A stretch of DNA of 64,000 bases from Glebionis coronaria (GCA_025667525.1 CM046878.1:82170196-82234195); one strand, 5' to 3'. Counted from the stretch's first letter, positions 41,546 to 56,053 are shown. The notes: generated from the sequence alone by a model not told the origin. A program made the numbers and translations.

Positions 41546-44500
41546 ATTATGGTATCAGAGCCAAGGCTTCAACCTGTAGGCTCTAAAACTCGACCTGTGA
41601 CTAGTGGGTAGTCACCAGGAGCTTCCTAAGCCAACGATTGTTATTCCACGTATTGATGTTTCAGCGCGTTGTTGTTTTTAACCATTATGTTTTCAGCACC
41701 TTTTTGTTTTAGCCATGACGTTTTCAGCACCTTGTTGTTTTCACCATGATGTTTTCACCAGTATCGTCTTACTAATATGGAATGAACAACCGTCATCCAT
41801 ACTTAGTTATGTGTCAGTGTCTATGCATGATGTTCCTAGTGAACTGTGATTATGTGAACTGAACCCCAGTAGTTCATAATTTTCACATAAAATTTTTTCT
41901 GTTAAGTTTTGACAATGACTTTTAATTATTATGTTCCATGCATTCATGCATTTATATCATATGTCATCTGTTGCAGGAATTTTGACTAAGTAATGGTTGG
42001 TACAGGACTGGCCCTATTTAGTCGCATGTGCTTTTATCGAAACTTTTAACTTTGGGACCGACCCATAGGCGTCCCCTCGCCATGTCTTTTGTTTTGGAAC
42101 CGACCCATCGGCGTTCCCTCGCACATATAAAGGTTTTATAAACTACATTACGCATTCATGCACTGTTTTCTTGCATAAAATTTTCTCATGATTTAAATTG
42201 GCATAAAATTTTTTTCATGTCCCATCATAAGTTATTATGTTTTTATGTCAAGTATGCCTTCATACTGTCAGGGTTAACTTCAGTTTCATGCTGATTATGT
42301 TATACACTTCTTCGTAATAGATGGTTTCATGTTTCCTCATGATAATTCCGTCTTCATGTTGATTATGTTTCATGCCTCTTTTGTTATTTACGTTGTCCTG
42401 CAAGACATTGTTAGATTTCTCTAATCGTGCTTTCATGATAGTCATGGTTGGTTTTCATTGATCATGCTGTCAGGCAAATCATCGTTGAATTTTGTGTAAC
42501 CACACTTTAGCGTTTCTCTATGCAACCAGAATGAGGTCTATGCTAATACTGCCAGGTTATCATGATGGTTTTCCTAACCGTTTAACCGGTTTACTTTCCT
42601 TAAATCAGGACAAATGATCGAGCCCATACCGATCATTTCATGTGTATTCCATGTGTACTCCACGTACCGTATTTCATGTGTATTACATGTACCTTAATCC
42701 ATGTGTATTCCACTTGCAATACTTCACGAGTATTTGCTAGTCGATTCTAAATCATCTCAGGCGTATGTTCACTTACTGATATTCTACAAGATTGTCGATG
42801 CCGCTCATAGCTTGGAGATGTCACTGAAGGTTGATGCTGCTGATGTTGGAAGACGCTACGAGATGCTGATGCTGATGCTGTTCACAACCTGGAGATTCTA
42901 AAAGACGAAGACAAAGGCGTCGGAGCAAAGCAATTGGACGAGAAGATGCTTCACCATCAGACAATTCCCATCAATCATTGTCCTAAATTCATAGTTACAT
43001 GTCACACGTCGTTCGGCTGTCATTTCAGCCATATGAGTGCAAACCAGTACCAGCCAGCCACTCAGCTAAATAGTTACATGAGTCACGGTCATGAGAATGA
43101 CCGTCATGGAATCTACAGACAAGACGATAGTAACCACTACCATGACAGAAAATATCCTAGAAATCGCAACCGAGGCTCTGGCCGCGGACGTGATCAGACA
43201 TACACATGATCAGTAGTCCAACCGATCCGCCAATTCTGGCATATTAACCTAATATTTGTATTCTAATTGTTTCACATCTCGAGACACATGTCAAGACATC
43301 AGTCAAGACACATGTCTCACGTATACTTTCTGAGGACACATGTCAAGATACCAGTCAAGACATATGTCACGCTTACATTTCTCAAGACACGAGTCAAGAC
43401 ACATGACTCACGTCTAATTATGGAACATTTCTAAGAAATTCAGGGTACCCTCCAAGGGTATATCTATGTTGTTGTGCCATGTATTAATCAGGCCACAAGA
43501 ATTTCAATACCATTATCGGCGCATCAGTGAGAACTGTCACATTGCCGATGTCACTTTCATTTCTTTCACCATAGTTCATATATTCATAACCATGAAGGAC
43601 GCCTTTCGTATCCCCACGCATACGAAGGTTTTCCTTCAGCTTAATGATAAGATCCAAGCTGCTAACGCATTTCCTCGGACAGACACGAGATGAATTTTAT
43701 CCTAATTATGTACTATGAACACCACACCATGCTATGATTCATAATTATGAACAGTAATGTTCAGGCTACTGAATACATTCAGCTTGATTTTCCATCGGAA
43801 AATCTTTAGAAATTATCTATGCTTTTCAAGCACGTGCTTTGTTAGCCATATTGCTAAAATTTTCTAGCTGTTAGTAACACACGACTACTAAGGTCCTTTT
43901 ACACATAACCAACGGATTATTCCAAAAATTTTCCTTACACTCCAGAAGAACCTTCAAGGAGAAGGATGGTACCATGAGATTATATGTCGACTACCGTCGA
44001 CTTAAACAAATCACCATTCATGACCGTTATTCTCCTCCACATATGGACAACATGTCCAATCAACCGTATAGTGTTAATCACTTTTCCAAGATCGAACTCA
44101 CAATCATGCTGCCAACAGTGACGAGTGAAAAAGCAGGACATGTCCATGACTGCTATTCGTGCACGACTCGGTCATGCCAGATTTATGATTTTGAATTAGT
44201 CTCATCAATGCTCCAACCGTACTATGAACTTAATAAATTGAGTTTCCATGAACTCCTAAACAAATTCATCAGCGTTTTCATTGAGGATAACCTGATTTCC
44301 TCTAAGCCTAGAGAAGAACAGGAAGACCATATCTGCACTATGTTGCAAATTCTATGACAAGAGAAATTTTACCCTGGAATTCTTTCCGATATCAACTCTG
44401 TTTGATTTCAGTGACACGCTGAATCACATGGCATTCTACGGTTAATCTTACCATGACTCAGCTTATGAGTAAAGAAGAGAACCCGACACTACATTAGGTG

Positions 44501-45808
44501 TTCTATAAAACCCTACGCTAGGAGAAGTCTAGATTCAGAGACTCAGAGTTTCGCAACCTTCCATGTATCAGGTTTCTACGAAGCAGGATACAGTTACGTT
44601 CATATCTTCATACCTGTTATACAAACAGGCTAAGATAGGACACCAACAGACGGGTATGTTTTCATCATATGAAATTGTGAATCGAAAAGGGACAAGATCT
44701 CTATGGATTTTAGTTACCAGATTTCAGCAAACTCACAAGAAGCATGATGCTATCTGGGTTATTGTCAACCGTTTGATCAAGTCTGCAGAATCCTTACATC
44801 CGTACGGATTTCAGAACCAACAGGATTGAACAAACATGTTCCAGCCAAGGCTCATCCGATCACTTGGCAATCCCTCAGCTATCGGTCAGACAAAGATTCG
44901 TAATTGTACTCCTAACTTACTTTACGTCTTCATTCTAATTCTACGACTTGCTTTCGCGCTCACGTTCATGACACTATTCACGTTCATGATCGTATTTTGG
45001 CTTACGATTTTACGTTCATTTCTTTTCTCATTCTGGGAAGGTTGCAAGAACTTGTGAGACCAGACCCAAGTTTAGTATAACCCTCCATCATCAGATAGAC
45101 GTTTCACGTCATATTCCACGTCTCACCTTGTAGCGTTTGGCGTTACCGCCATTATATTCTATGATCACGATATGTCTCACATGTCATGTTCATTCCACGT
45201 TCCGCATATCATGATCAAAATATGTTACACGTATCATGGATCACGACATGTTTACTCATACTACACTCGCCATATCTCCACGTAGCACGTTCAAAAATTT
45301 TCACGTATCACGTTCAAAATTTTTCACGTACTACGTTTCTTTATGTCTCGTGCATCGTTTCTAATTATCAGTTAAGTCAGATTGTCTTGCATCGTAACGT
45401 TTCAGTACCCTTGCACGTTAACTCTTATTTCCTCGATCGAATTTAGGGGATCTATCTTCCGTTGATAACCAAGAATTTCTTCGTATTCCAAGTCAAGGTC
45501 AGGAGGACCAAGATTTATCATTAGTGTCAGGATCTTCTGAAGGAACCGTTCCAAGAGGGAGGCCACTTGGAAACGGACAAGTTCATCCGGACTTCTTATC
45601 CATTTTTCTCTTATCGATTACATATGTTCTTTCAGTCACGTCACGTTCCATGTCTTTTCAATACATGTCATGTTCCACGTTCCCTTCTACCATGTCACCT
45701 TCATTTCCGTCATTTTGCATACCTTTCCAGTTTGATTCGGGTATGTTTCGGTTTCAGTTACTTTATCTATAATTCGGGGACGAATTATTCTTTTTAGGGG
45801 GGAAGAAT
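41546..45808 (+). pseudogene. Internal region, copy 1, of element D with degenerate gypsy pol relics
   Basis: The iMet primer site TGGTATCAGAGCC is at 41550-41562 and the polypurine tract AGGGGGGAAGA at 45796-45806. Between them only relics remain. MRLYVDYRRLKQITIHDRY (43974-44030) corresponds to the gypsy RT motif around CVDYRRLN. KKHDAIWVIVNRLIKSAE (about 44730-44790) corresponds to the integrase core. REATWKR (about 45555) and a FGDELFF-like end (about 45775-45795) correspond to the C-terminus of chromovirus pol. Everything between is scrambled by indels and stops. Noncoding parts include repeated GACCGACCCATMGGCG phrases (42057 and 42103) and CAAGACACATGTC repeats (43278-43412). Confidence 0.85.
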
Positions 45809-48807
45809 TGTAAAACCCGCATGCTTTTACCATGAATAGTGCCCCTAAGATCGTACGTTCTAGATTAAAACTTACCTCATGTAGTATTGATCACATTCAT
45901 GTGCTAATAATCAAGCAAGTGCATACGTGTATGTCATGACAAGTATCGATTACGTACGAACCCATGATAAACAGTTAATAATATATCACGTGAACATAAT
46001 TAAATCATGAACACCATTTAAAATACTAACTAAAATAATTACGTAAATACTTATAATATATTTACGAGCGTTAAGTTTACGATAAACGACACGTTAAAAG
46101 AAACAGAAACACGTTAAACACGAGCACGTTTAACCACGAACGAACACAAAACATCGGGACACGAGAATGGTACGGGTACCCCATGTGGGGCCCCCATACC
46201 CACGGCACACATAGACAAAATGGGCTTAGCCCATGGACTTTACAAGTTAAGGGGGGTAAAAGTAAAAACATGTTTTCATTTTCATTTTCAAGAAATAAAC
46301 ATAAAAACCCTAAAAAGAGTTTTCTCCTCTCCTTTTTCTCCTCCTTGTGCCGCCACCTCTACACCACCATAAGAGGGTGTTTGTTTGATTTTGATCTTAA
46401 AAACAAGTGTTAGAATACGTGTTTGTTCATCCTTTTTCCAAGCTACATAGTGGTATACCTTTCTAACCCTTCTTTTTAATTCTTTTTAATTCTTTTAATC
46501 TGTGATTATTTTCATGAACATGTTATTATTTTTCTTATGAAAACAAGGTAATTAATCATTGATCTAACATGTTTTGGTATTAATTAAAATCAAAGAATGG
46601 TTTATAAGGGTGTTTGTTTTTGGCCGCCTAGCAAACAAACCCGAGGGGGGTTTGGTTTGCTATTGCCGCCACCACCAAGACCACAATTGGTCTTGGTTGG
46701 CTCATGTGGGACCCACGGCAGCAAGGGGACACGTGTGCCCCGGGTTTGGCCCGGGGTACGGTGTCGAATTCATACCCGATTCATGGTTCGTTGGTTAAAA
46801 TCATGATCTATGTTACATGTAATTTTTATGAATCATGAACTTAGGATATAATTAATTAATAACATGAAACATTAATTAAATCATGACTTAGGTTATTTTA
46901 ATTATTAGTTTAGCATGACATTAATTTAACCTAAGTATTTTATGTTATAAGTTATAATTAATTAATTATTAAAACATGCCTATAATTAATTAATTTAGAC
47001 ATGACTTAGGTTATATTATTATAAATAATAATACACATTTTAACCTAAGTATTTTTTTCATTTCATTTTAATTAATACATGTTACACTTTAATTAAAATG
47101 CTTAACCTATAGTTTAATTAAAATACATGAAATAATAATTAAACTATACACTATATCATATGACTTAAGAATAAGCTTATAACACTTAGACTTATATGTT
47201 AGCTTATGTAATCAGCTTAATTCTAATTATGGAAACTTCTATTTATAGAAACTTAATTAAATAAGGCAACTAATCTAATTATGGAAACCTTCTATATATG
47301 GAAATCAATCTATTTCAGGCAGCTAATCTAATTATGGAAACCTTCTATATATGGAAACTTATTTAATTAAGGCAGCTGATCTATTTTTGGAAACTTTCTA
47401 TTTTTAGAAACTAATCTATTTTAGGCAGTAAATTCTATTTTTGGAAACTTTCTATTTTTGGAAACTTTCTATTTTTGGAAACTTTTTATTTTTGGTAACT
47501 TTCTATTTTTGGAAACTTTCTATTTTTGGAAACTTTCTATTTTTGGAAACTTTCTATTTTTGGAAACTTTCTATTTTTGGAAACCTGCTATTTTTGGAAA
47601 GTTACTTATTATTACACAGTAAGTATAATAATACATGAAACACCAGTAATACTTAATCAGATTAATCAGAATACAAGATAAACACAGTTTAAGGCTTTAA
47701 ACAGTGAACCATGACCTAAAACATACTAAATCAGCTATAATGAGACACAGAACCCAGTACGTAATCAGTGAATCGATACTTATACACGTGTGTATTCATG
47801 TAGCGTTAGTGATTCAGAAGTAGGAGTCTTTCTTCCGTTCATTCACTGGACTTGAGGTACGGATTCCCGTCCTTTCAGTATGGACATTCCTTCCTTATTA
47901 GGATTTCCCCGTATGCAGCCAACTGTTTTCCCCAGCATTTGTTTTATTGTTTTGAACTGCTTATGTTAATTTAGCATAAACTATAGCCATATACAAGCAT
48001 GACCAGTTTCACCTAGTTATGGAGGTACCATAACCATAGCATTGGAGGCACCGATGTTATGACTTCCCCACGGCGGAGTGATTGCTCGTGGCGTCCCTTT
48101 CAGTTTTGGCCATATTATTATATCATGTGGGGCGTATGGGTGCATCCTAGTTACATGTTTTATTCAGTTTATCATGGTGAATGTGGTGTGTGCCTTGCAC
48201 CCTTCACAAGGAGCTGATCCCTCCTACCCAAATCAGTATATTGATTAGAGGCATCCCCTCTAATCTGCATGATGAGGTCACCCCTCCAAGTATTCATGCA
48301 CGTGACCTTTTCATGACCTATATGGGCTATGGTATATATATGTTAAAATAGTTTTCACAGGTTAAACATAAGGCTTTTCAAACTATAAAACCAGTTTTCA
48401 TGATACTTAACCAGTTTACTCAGTACTTAGTCTTCCGCTGTTATATGTTACATGCTTATCCTATTTCATGATTTATTGTACATCCGTGCACTGAGCGTCT
48501 TGCTCAGCCGTTACTTTCCTTTCCATGTCCCAAAACGGCAGGTACCCAAGACTCGAGCATTTGGAGGACGCACATAGGATGGAAGCTGCCAGAGACTTCT
48601 TTTCCTTTTTGCCTTCATATAGTTATGCTTGTTTAGTCTTTATTCAGTTCATTTCCTTTATTTATGTTTTGGGCTTATGTTTGGGAACCGATGTTTGATT
48701 CCGGTTTTCCCTATGGTCATGTATGTTTTACTACATATCACCTTGCATGCTTTGATGACACGCCATAATCACGCGTGACATTCCATTTATCAAAATGGGG
48801 TGTTACA
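45809..48807 (+). repeat. LTR 2 (middle, recombinant) of element D
   Basis: 2,999 bp. In its 5' part it shares G at 45857, six G at 46251-46256 and G at 46892 with LTR 3. In its 3' part it shares the ten-unit array (47433-47601) and T at 48349 with LTR 1. Private changes are A at 45821 and A at 46148. Confidence 0.95.
47433..47601 (+). repeat. 17-bp tandem array in LTR 2 of element D, ten units
   Basis: Identical in unit number and variants to the array in LTR 1, including the CTGCT-type last unit. Confidence 0.95.
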
Positions 48808-51800
48808 ATTATGGTATCAGAGCCAAGGCTTCAACCTGTAGGCTCTAAAACTCGACCTGTGACTAGTGGGTAGTCACCAGGAGCTTCCTAAGCCAACGAT
48901 TGTTATTCCACGTATTGATGTTTCAGCGCGTTGTTGTTTTTAACCATTATGTTTTCAGCACCTTTTTGTTTTAGCCATGACGTTTTCAGCACCTTGTTGT
49001 TTTCACCATGATGTTTTCACCAGTATCGTCTTACTAATATGGAATGAACAACCGTCATCCATACTTAGTTATGTGTCAGTGTCTATGCATGATGTTCCTA
49101 GTGAACTGTGATTATGTGAACTGAACCCCAGTAGTTCATAATTTTCACATAAAATTTTTTCTGTTAAGTTTTGACAATGACTTTTAATTATTATGTTCCA
49201 TGCATTCATGCATTTATATCATATGTCATCTGTTGCAGGAATTTTGACTAAGTAATGGTTGGTACAGGACTGGCCCTATTTAGTCGCATGTGCTTTTATC
49301 GAAACTTTTAACTTTGGGACCGACCCATAGGCGTCCCCTCGCCATGTCTTTTGTTTTGGAACCGACCCATCGGCGTTCCCTCGCACATATAAAGGTTTTA
49401 TAAACTACATTACGCATTCATGCACTGTTTTCTTGCATAAAATTTTCTCATGATTTAAATTGGCATAAAATTTTTTTCATGTCCCATCATAAGTTATTAT
49501 GTTTTTATGTCAAGTATGCCTTCATACTGTCAGGGTTAACTTCAGTTTCATGCTGATTATGTTATACACTTCTTCGTAATAGATGGTTTCATGTTTCCTC
49601 ATGATAATTCCGTCTTCATGTTGATTATGTTTCATGCCTCTTTTGTTATTTACGTTGTCCTGCAAGACATTGTTAGATTTCTCTAATCGTGCTTTCATGA
49701 TAGTCATGGTTGGTTTTCATTGATCATGCTGTCAGGCAAATCATCGTTGAATTTTGTGTAACCACACTTTAGCGTTTCTCTATGCAACCAGAATGAGGTC
49801 TATGCTAATACTGCCAGGTTATCATGATGGTTTTCCTAACCGTTTAACCGGTTTACTTTCCTTAAATCAGGACAAATGATCGAGCCCATACCGATCATTT
49901 CATGTGTATTCCATGTGTACTCCACGTACCGTATTTCATGTGTATTACATGTACCTTAATCCATGTGTATTCCACTTGCAATACTTCACGAGTATTTGCT
50001 AGTCGATTCTAAATCATCTCAGGCGTATGTTCACTTACTGATATTCTACAAGATTGTCGATGCCGCTCATAGCTTGGAGATGTCACTGAAGGTTGATGCT
50101 GCTGATGTTGGAAGACGCTACGAGATGCTGATGCTGATGCTGTTCACAACCTGGAGATTCTAAAAGACGAAGACAAAGGCGTCGGAGCAAAGCAATTGGA
50201 CGAGAAGATGCTTCACCATCAGACAATTCCCATCAATCATTGTCCTAAATTCATAGTTACATGTCACACGTCGTTCGGCTGTCATTTCAGCCATATGAGT
50301 GCAAACCAGTACCAGCCAGCCACTCAGCTAAATAGTTACATGAGTCACGGTCATGAGAATGACCGTCATGGAATCTACAGACAAGACGATAGTAACCACT
50401 ACCATGACAGAAAATATCCTAGAAATCGCAACCGAGGCTCTGGCCGCGGACGTGATCAGACATACACATGATCAGTAGTCCAACCGATCCGCCAATTCTG
50501 GCATATTAACCTAATATTTGTATTCTAATTGTTTCACATCTCGAGACACATGTCAAGACATCAGTCAAGACACATGTCTCACGTATACTTTCTGAGGACA
50601 CATGTCAAGATACCAGTCAAGACATATGTCACGCTTACATTTCTCAAGACACGAGTCAAGACACATGACTCACGTCTAATTATGGAACATTTCTAAGAAA
50701 TTCAGGGTACCCTCCAAGGGTATATCTATGTTGTTGTGCCATGTATTAATCAGGCCACAAGAATTTCAATACCATTATCGGCGCATCAGTGAGAACTGTC
50801 ACATTGCCGATGTCACTTTCATTTCTTTCACCATAGTTCATATATTCATAACCATGAAGGACGCCTTTCGTATCCCCACGCATACGAAGGTTTTCCTTCA
50901 GCTTAATGATAAGATCCAAGCTGCTAACGCATTTCCTCGGACAGACACGAGATGAATTTTATCCTAATTATGTACTATGAACACCACACCATGCTATGAT
51001 TCATAATTATGAACAGTAATGTTCAGGCTACTGAATACATTCAGCTTGATTTTCCATCGGAAAATCTTTAGAAATTATCTATGCTTTTCAAGCACGTGCT
51101 TTGTTAGCCATATTGCTAAAATTTTCTAGCTGTTAGTAACACACGACTACTAAGGTCCTTTTACACATAACCAACGGATTATTCCAAAAATTTTCCTTAC
51201 ACTCCAGAAGAACCTTCAAGGAGAAGGATGGTACCATGAGATTATGTGTCGACTACCGTCGACTTAAACAAATCACCATTCATGACCGTTATTCTCCTCC
51301 ACATATGGACAACATGTCCAATCAACCGTATAGTGTTAATCACTTTTCCAAGATCGAACTCACAATCATGCTGCCAACAGTGACGAGTGAAAAAGCAGGA
51401 CATGTCCATGACTGCTATTCGTGCACGACTCGGTCATGCCAGATTTATGATTTTGAATTAGTCTCATCAATGCTCCAACCGTACTATGAACTTAATAAAT
51501 TGAGTTTCCATGAACTCCTAAACAAATTCATCAGCGTTTTCATTGAGGATAACCTGATTTCCTCTAAGCCTAGAGAAGAACAGGAAGACCATATCTGCAC
51601 TATGTTGCAAATTCTATGACAAGAGAAATTTTACCCTGGAATTCTTTCCGATATCAACTCTGTTTGATTTCAGTGACACGCTGAATCACATGGCATTCTA
51701 CGGTTAATCTTACCATGACTCAGCTTATGAGTAAAGAAGAGAACCCGACACTACATTAGGTGTTCTATAAAACCCTACGCTAGGAGAAGTCTAGATTCAG

Positions 51801-53070
51801 AGACTCAGAGTTTCGCAACCTTCCATGTATCAGGTTTCTACGAAGCAGGATACAGTTACGTTCATATCTTCATACCTGTTATACAAACAGGCTAAGATAG
51901 GACACCAACAGACGGGTATGTTTTCATCATATGAAATTGTGAATCGAAAAGGGACAAGATCTCTATGGATTTTAGTTACCAGATTTCAGCAAACTCACAA
52001 GAAGCATGATGCTATCTGGGTTATTGTCAACCGTTTGATCAAGTCTGCAGAATCCTTACATCCGTACGGATTTCAGAACCAACAGGATTGAACAAACATG
52101 TTCCAGCCAAGGCTCATCCGATCACTTGGCAATCCCTCAGCTATCGGTCAGACAAAGATTCGTAATTGTACTCCTAACTTACTTTACGTCTTCATTCTAA
52201 TTCTACGACTTGCTTTCGCGCTCACGTTCATGACACTATTCACGTTCATGATCGTATTTTGGCTTACGATTTTACGTTCATTTCTTTTCTCATTCTGGGA
52301 AGGTTGCAAGAACTTGTGAGACCAGACCCAAGTTTAGTATAACCCTCCATCATCAGATAGACGTTTCACGTCATATTCCACGTCTCACCTTGTAGCGTTT
52401 GGCGTTACCGCCATTATATTCTATGATCACGATATGTCTCACATGTCATGTTCATTCCACGTTCCGCATATCATGATCAAAATATGTTACACGTATCATG
52501 GATCACGACATGTTTACTCATACTACACTCGCCATATCTCCACGTAGCACGTTCAAAAATTTTCACGTATCACGTTCAAAATTTTTCACGTACTACGTTT
52601 CTTTATGTCTCGTGCATCGTTTCTAATTATCAGTTAAGTCAGATTGTCTTGCATCGTAACGTTTCAGTACCCTTGCACGTTAACTCTTATTTCCTCGATC
52701 GAATTTAGGGGATCTACCTTCCGTTGATAACCAAGAATTTCTTCGTATTCCAAGTCAAGGTCAGGAGGACCAAGATTTATCATTAGTGTCAGGATCTTCT
52801 GAAGGAACCGTTCCAAGAGGGAGGCCACTTGGAAACGGACAAGTTCATCCGGACTTCTTATCCATTTTTCTCTTATCGATTACATATGTTCTTTCAGTCA
52901 CGTCACGTTCCATGTCTTTTCAATACATGTCATGTTCCACGTTCCCTTCTACCATGTCACCTTCATTTACGTCATTTTGCATACCTTTCCAGTTTGATTC
53001 GGGTATGTTTCGGTTTCAGTTACTTTATCTATAATTCGGGGACGAATTATTCTTTTTAGGGGGGAAGAAT
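48808..53070 (+). pseudogene. Internal region, copy 2, of element D
   Basis: Same 4,263 bp as copy 1, with only three differences seen: 51246 G (A at 43984), 52717 C (T at 45455) and 52969 A (C at 45707). Because of the first change the RT relic at 51236 reads CVDYRR, the ancestral-looking state, where copy 1 has YVDYRR. Primer site at 48812-48824, polypurine tract at about 53058-53068. Confidence 0.88.
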
Positions 53071-56053
53071 TGTAAAACCCGCGTGCTTTTACCATGAATA
53101 GTGCCCCTAAGATCGTACGTTCTAGATTAAAACTTACCTCATGTAGTATTGATCACATTCATGTGCTAATAATCAAGCAAGTGCATACGTGTATGTCATG
53201 ACAAGTATCGATTACGTACGAACCCATGATAAACAGTTAATAATATATCACGTGAACATAATTAAATCATGAACACCATTTAAAATACTAACTAAAATAA
53301 TTACGTAAATACTTATAATATATTTACGAGCGTTAAGTTTACGATAAACGACACGTTAAAAGAAACAGAAACACGTTAAACACGAGCACGTTTAACCACG
53401 AACGAACACGAAACATCGGGACACGAGAATGGTACGGGTACCCCATGTGGGGCCCCCATACCCACGGCACACATAGACAAAATGGGCTTAGCCCATGGAC
53501 TTTACAAGTTAAGGGGGGTAAAAGTAAAAACATGTTTTCATTTTCATTTTCAAGAAATAAACATAAAAACCCTAAAAAGAGTTTTCTCCTCTCCTTTTTC
53601 TCCTCCTTGTGCCGCCACCTCTACACCACCATAAGAGGGTGTTTGTTTGATTTTGATCTTAAAAACAAGTGTTAGAATACGTGTTTGTTCATCCTTTTTC
53701 CAAGCTACATAGTGGTATACCTTTCTAACCCTTCTTTTTAATTCTTTTTAATTCTTTTAATCTGTGATTATTTTCATGAACATGTTATTATTTTTCTTAT
53801 GAAAACAAGGTAATTAATCATTGATCTAACATGTTTTGGTATTAATTAAAATCAAAGAATGGTTTATAAGGGTGTTTGTTTTTGGCCGCCTAGCAAACAA
53901 ACCCGAGGGGGGGTTTGGTTTGCTATTGCCGCCACCACCAAGACCACAATTGGTCTTGGTTGGCTCATGTGGGACCCACGGCAGCAAGGGGACACGTGTG
54001 CCCCGGGTTTGGCCCGGGGTACGGTGTCGAATTCATACCCGATTCATGGTTCGTTGGTTAAAATCATGATCTATGTTACATGTAATTTTTATGAATCATG
54101 AACTTAGGATATAATTAATTAATAACATGAAACATTAATTAAATCATGACTTAGGTTATTTTAATTATTAGTTTAGCATGACATTAATTTAACCTAAGTA
54201 TTTTATGTTATAAGTTATAATTAATTAATTATTAAAACATGCCTATAATTAATTAATTTAGACATGACTTAGGTTATATTATTATAAATAATAATACACA
54301 TTTTAACCTAAGTATTTTTTTCATTTCATTTTAATTAATACATGTTACACTTTAATTAAAATGCTTAACCTATAGTTTAATTAAAATACATGAAATAATA
54401 ATTAAACTATACACTATATCATATGACTTAAGAATAAGCTTATAACACTTAGACTTATATGTTAGCTTATGTAATCAGCTTAATTCTAATTATGGAAACT
54501 TCTATTTATAGAAACTTAATTAAATAAGGCAACTAATCTAATTATGGAAACCTTCTATATATGGAAATCAATCTATTTCAGGCAGCTAATCTAATTATGG
54601 AAACCTTCTATATATGGAAACTTATTTAATTAAGGCAGCTGATCTATTTTTGGAAACTTTCTATTTTTAGAAACTAATCTATTTTAGGCAGTAAATTCTA
54701 TTTTTGGAAACTTTCTATTTTTGGAAACTTTCTATTTTTGGAAACTTTTTATTTTTGGTAACTTTCTATTTTTGGAAACTTTCTATTTTTGGAAACTTTC
54801 TATTTTTGGAAACTTTCTATTTTTGGAAACTTTCTATTTTTGGAAAGTTACTTATTATTACACAGTAAGTATAATAATACATGAAACACCAGTAATACTT
54901 AATCAGATTAATCAGAATACAAGATAAACACAGTTTAAGGCTTTAAACAGTGAACCATGACCTAAAACATACTAAATCAGCTATAATGAGACACAGAACC
55001 CAGTACGTAATCAGTGAATCGATACTTATACACGTGTGTATTCATGTAGCGTTAGTGATTCAGAAGTAGGAGTCTTTCTTCCGTTCATTCACTGGACTTG
55101 AGGTACGGATTCCCGTCCTTTCAGTATGGACATTCCTTCCTTATTAGGATTTCCCCGTATGCAGCCAACTGTTTTCCCCAGCATTTGTTTTATTGTTTTG
55201 AACTGCTTATGTTAATTTAGCATAAACTATAGCCATATACAAGCATGACCAGTTTCACCTAGTTATGGAGGTACCATAACCATAGCATTGGAGGCACCGA
55301 TGTTATGACTTCCCCACGGCGGAGTGATTGCTCGTGGCGTCCCTTTCAGTTTTGGCCATATTATTATATCATGTGGGGCGTATGGGTGCATCCTAGTTAC
55401 ATGTTTTATTCAGTTTATCATGGTGAATGTGGTGTGTGCCTTGCACCCTTCACAAGGAGCTGATCCCTCCTACCCAAATCAGTATATTGATTAGAGGCAT
55501 CCCCTCTAATCTGCATGATGAGGTCACCCCTCCAAGTATTCATGCACGTGACCTTTTCATGACCTATATGGGCTATGGTATATATATGTTAAAACAGTTT
55601 TCACAGGTTAAACATAAGGCTTTTCAAACTATAAAACCAGTTTTCATGATACTTAACCAGTTTACTCAGTACTTAGTCTTCCGCTGTTATATGTTACATG
55701 CTTATCCTATTTCATGATTTATTGTACATCCGTGCACTGAGCGTCTTGCTCAGCCGTTACTTTCCTTTCCATGTCCCAAAACGGCAGGTACCCAAGACTC
55801 GAGCATTTGGAGGACGCACATAGGATGGAAGCTGCCAGAGACTTCTTTTCCTTTTTGCCTTCATATAGTTATGCTTGTTTAGTCTTTATTCAGTTCATTT
55901 CCTTTATTTATGTTTTGGGCTTATGTTTGGGAACCGATGTTTGATTCCGGTTTTCCCTATGGTCATGTATGTTTTACTACATATCACCTTGCATGCTTTG
56001 ATGACACGCCATAATCACGCGTGACATTCCATTTATCAAAATGGGGTGTTACA
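53071..56053 (+). repeat. LTR 3 of element D
   Basis: 2,983 bp, TGTAAAACC to GGTGTTACA. It lacks one 17-bp unit and has C at 55595 where the other two have T. It abuts Athila coding sequence at 56054. Confidence 0.96.
54696..54847 (+). repeat. 17-bp tandem array in LTR 3 of element D, nine units
   Basis: One unit shorter than in LTRs 1 and 2. The CTGCT variant is gone, and the last unit ends GGAAAG, as expected from a one-unit slippage or recombination deletion. Confidence 0.95.

Larger units (their letters stand above)
38545..56053 (+). mobile_element. Tandem gypsy element D: LTR-internal-LTR-internal-LTR
   Basis: Three LTRs (38545-41545, 45809-48807, 53071-56053) and two internal regions (41546-45808, 48808-53070, 4,263 bp each) follow head to tail with a 7.26-kb period. 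Only the outer ends have target site copies, so this was one insertion later enlarged. The TGTAAAACC...GGTGTTACA ends, iMet primer site and pol relics point to a chromovirus-like Ty3/gypsy element. There is no usable ORF, so it is non-autonomous. Confidence 0.95.

Noticed and set aside
42701..43209. Short ORFs in the D internal region (also 49963-50471) as possible gag
   Set aside because: The basic Arg/Gly/Asn end is suggestive but no gag motif or zinc knuckle is visible.
38545..56053. Plain assembly duplication as explanation of the D tandem
   Set aside because: The middle LTR is a 5'/3' mosaic of the outer two and the internal copies differ at three sites, which a simple collapsed or repeated contig would not produce. 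Long reads should still confirm it.
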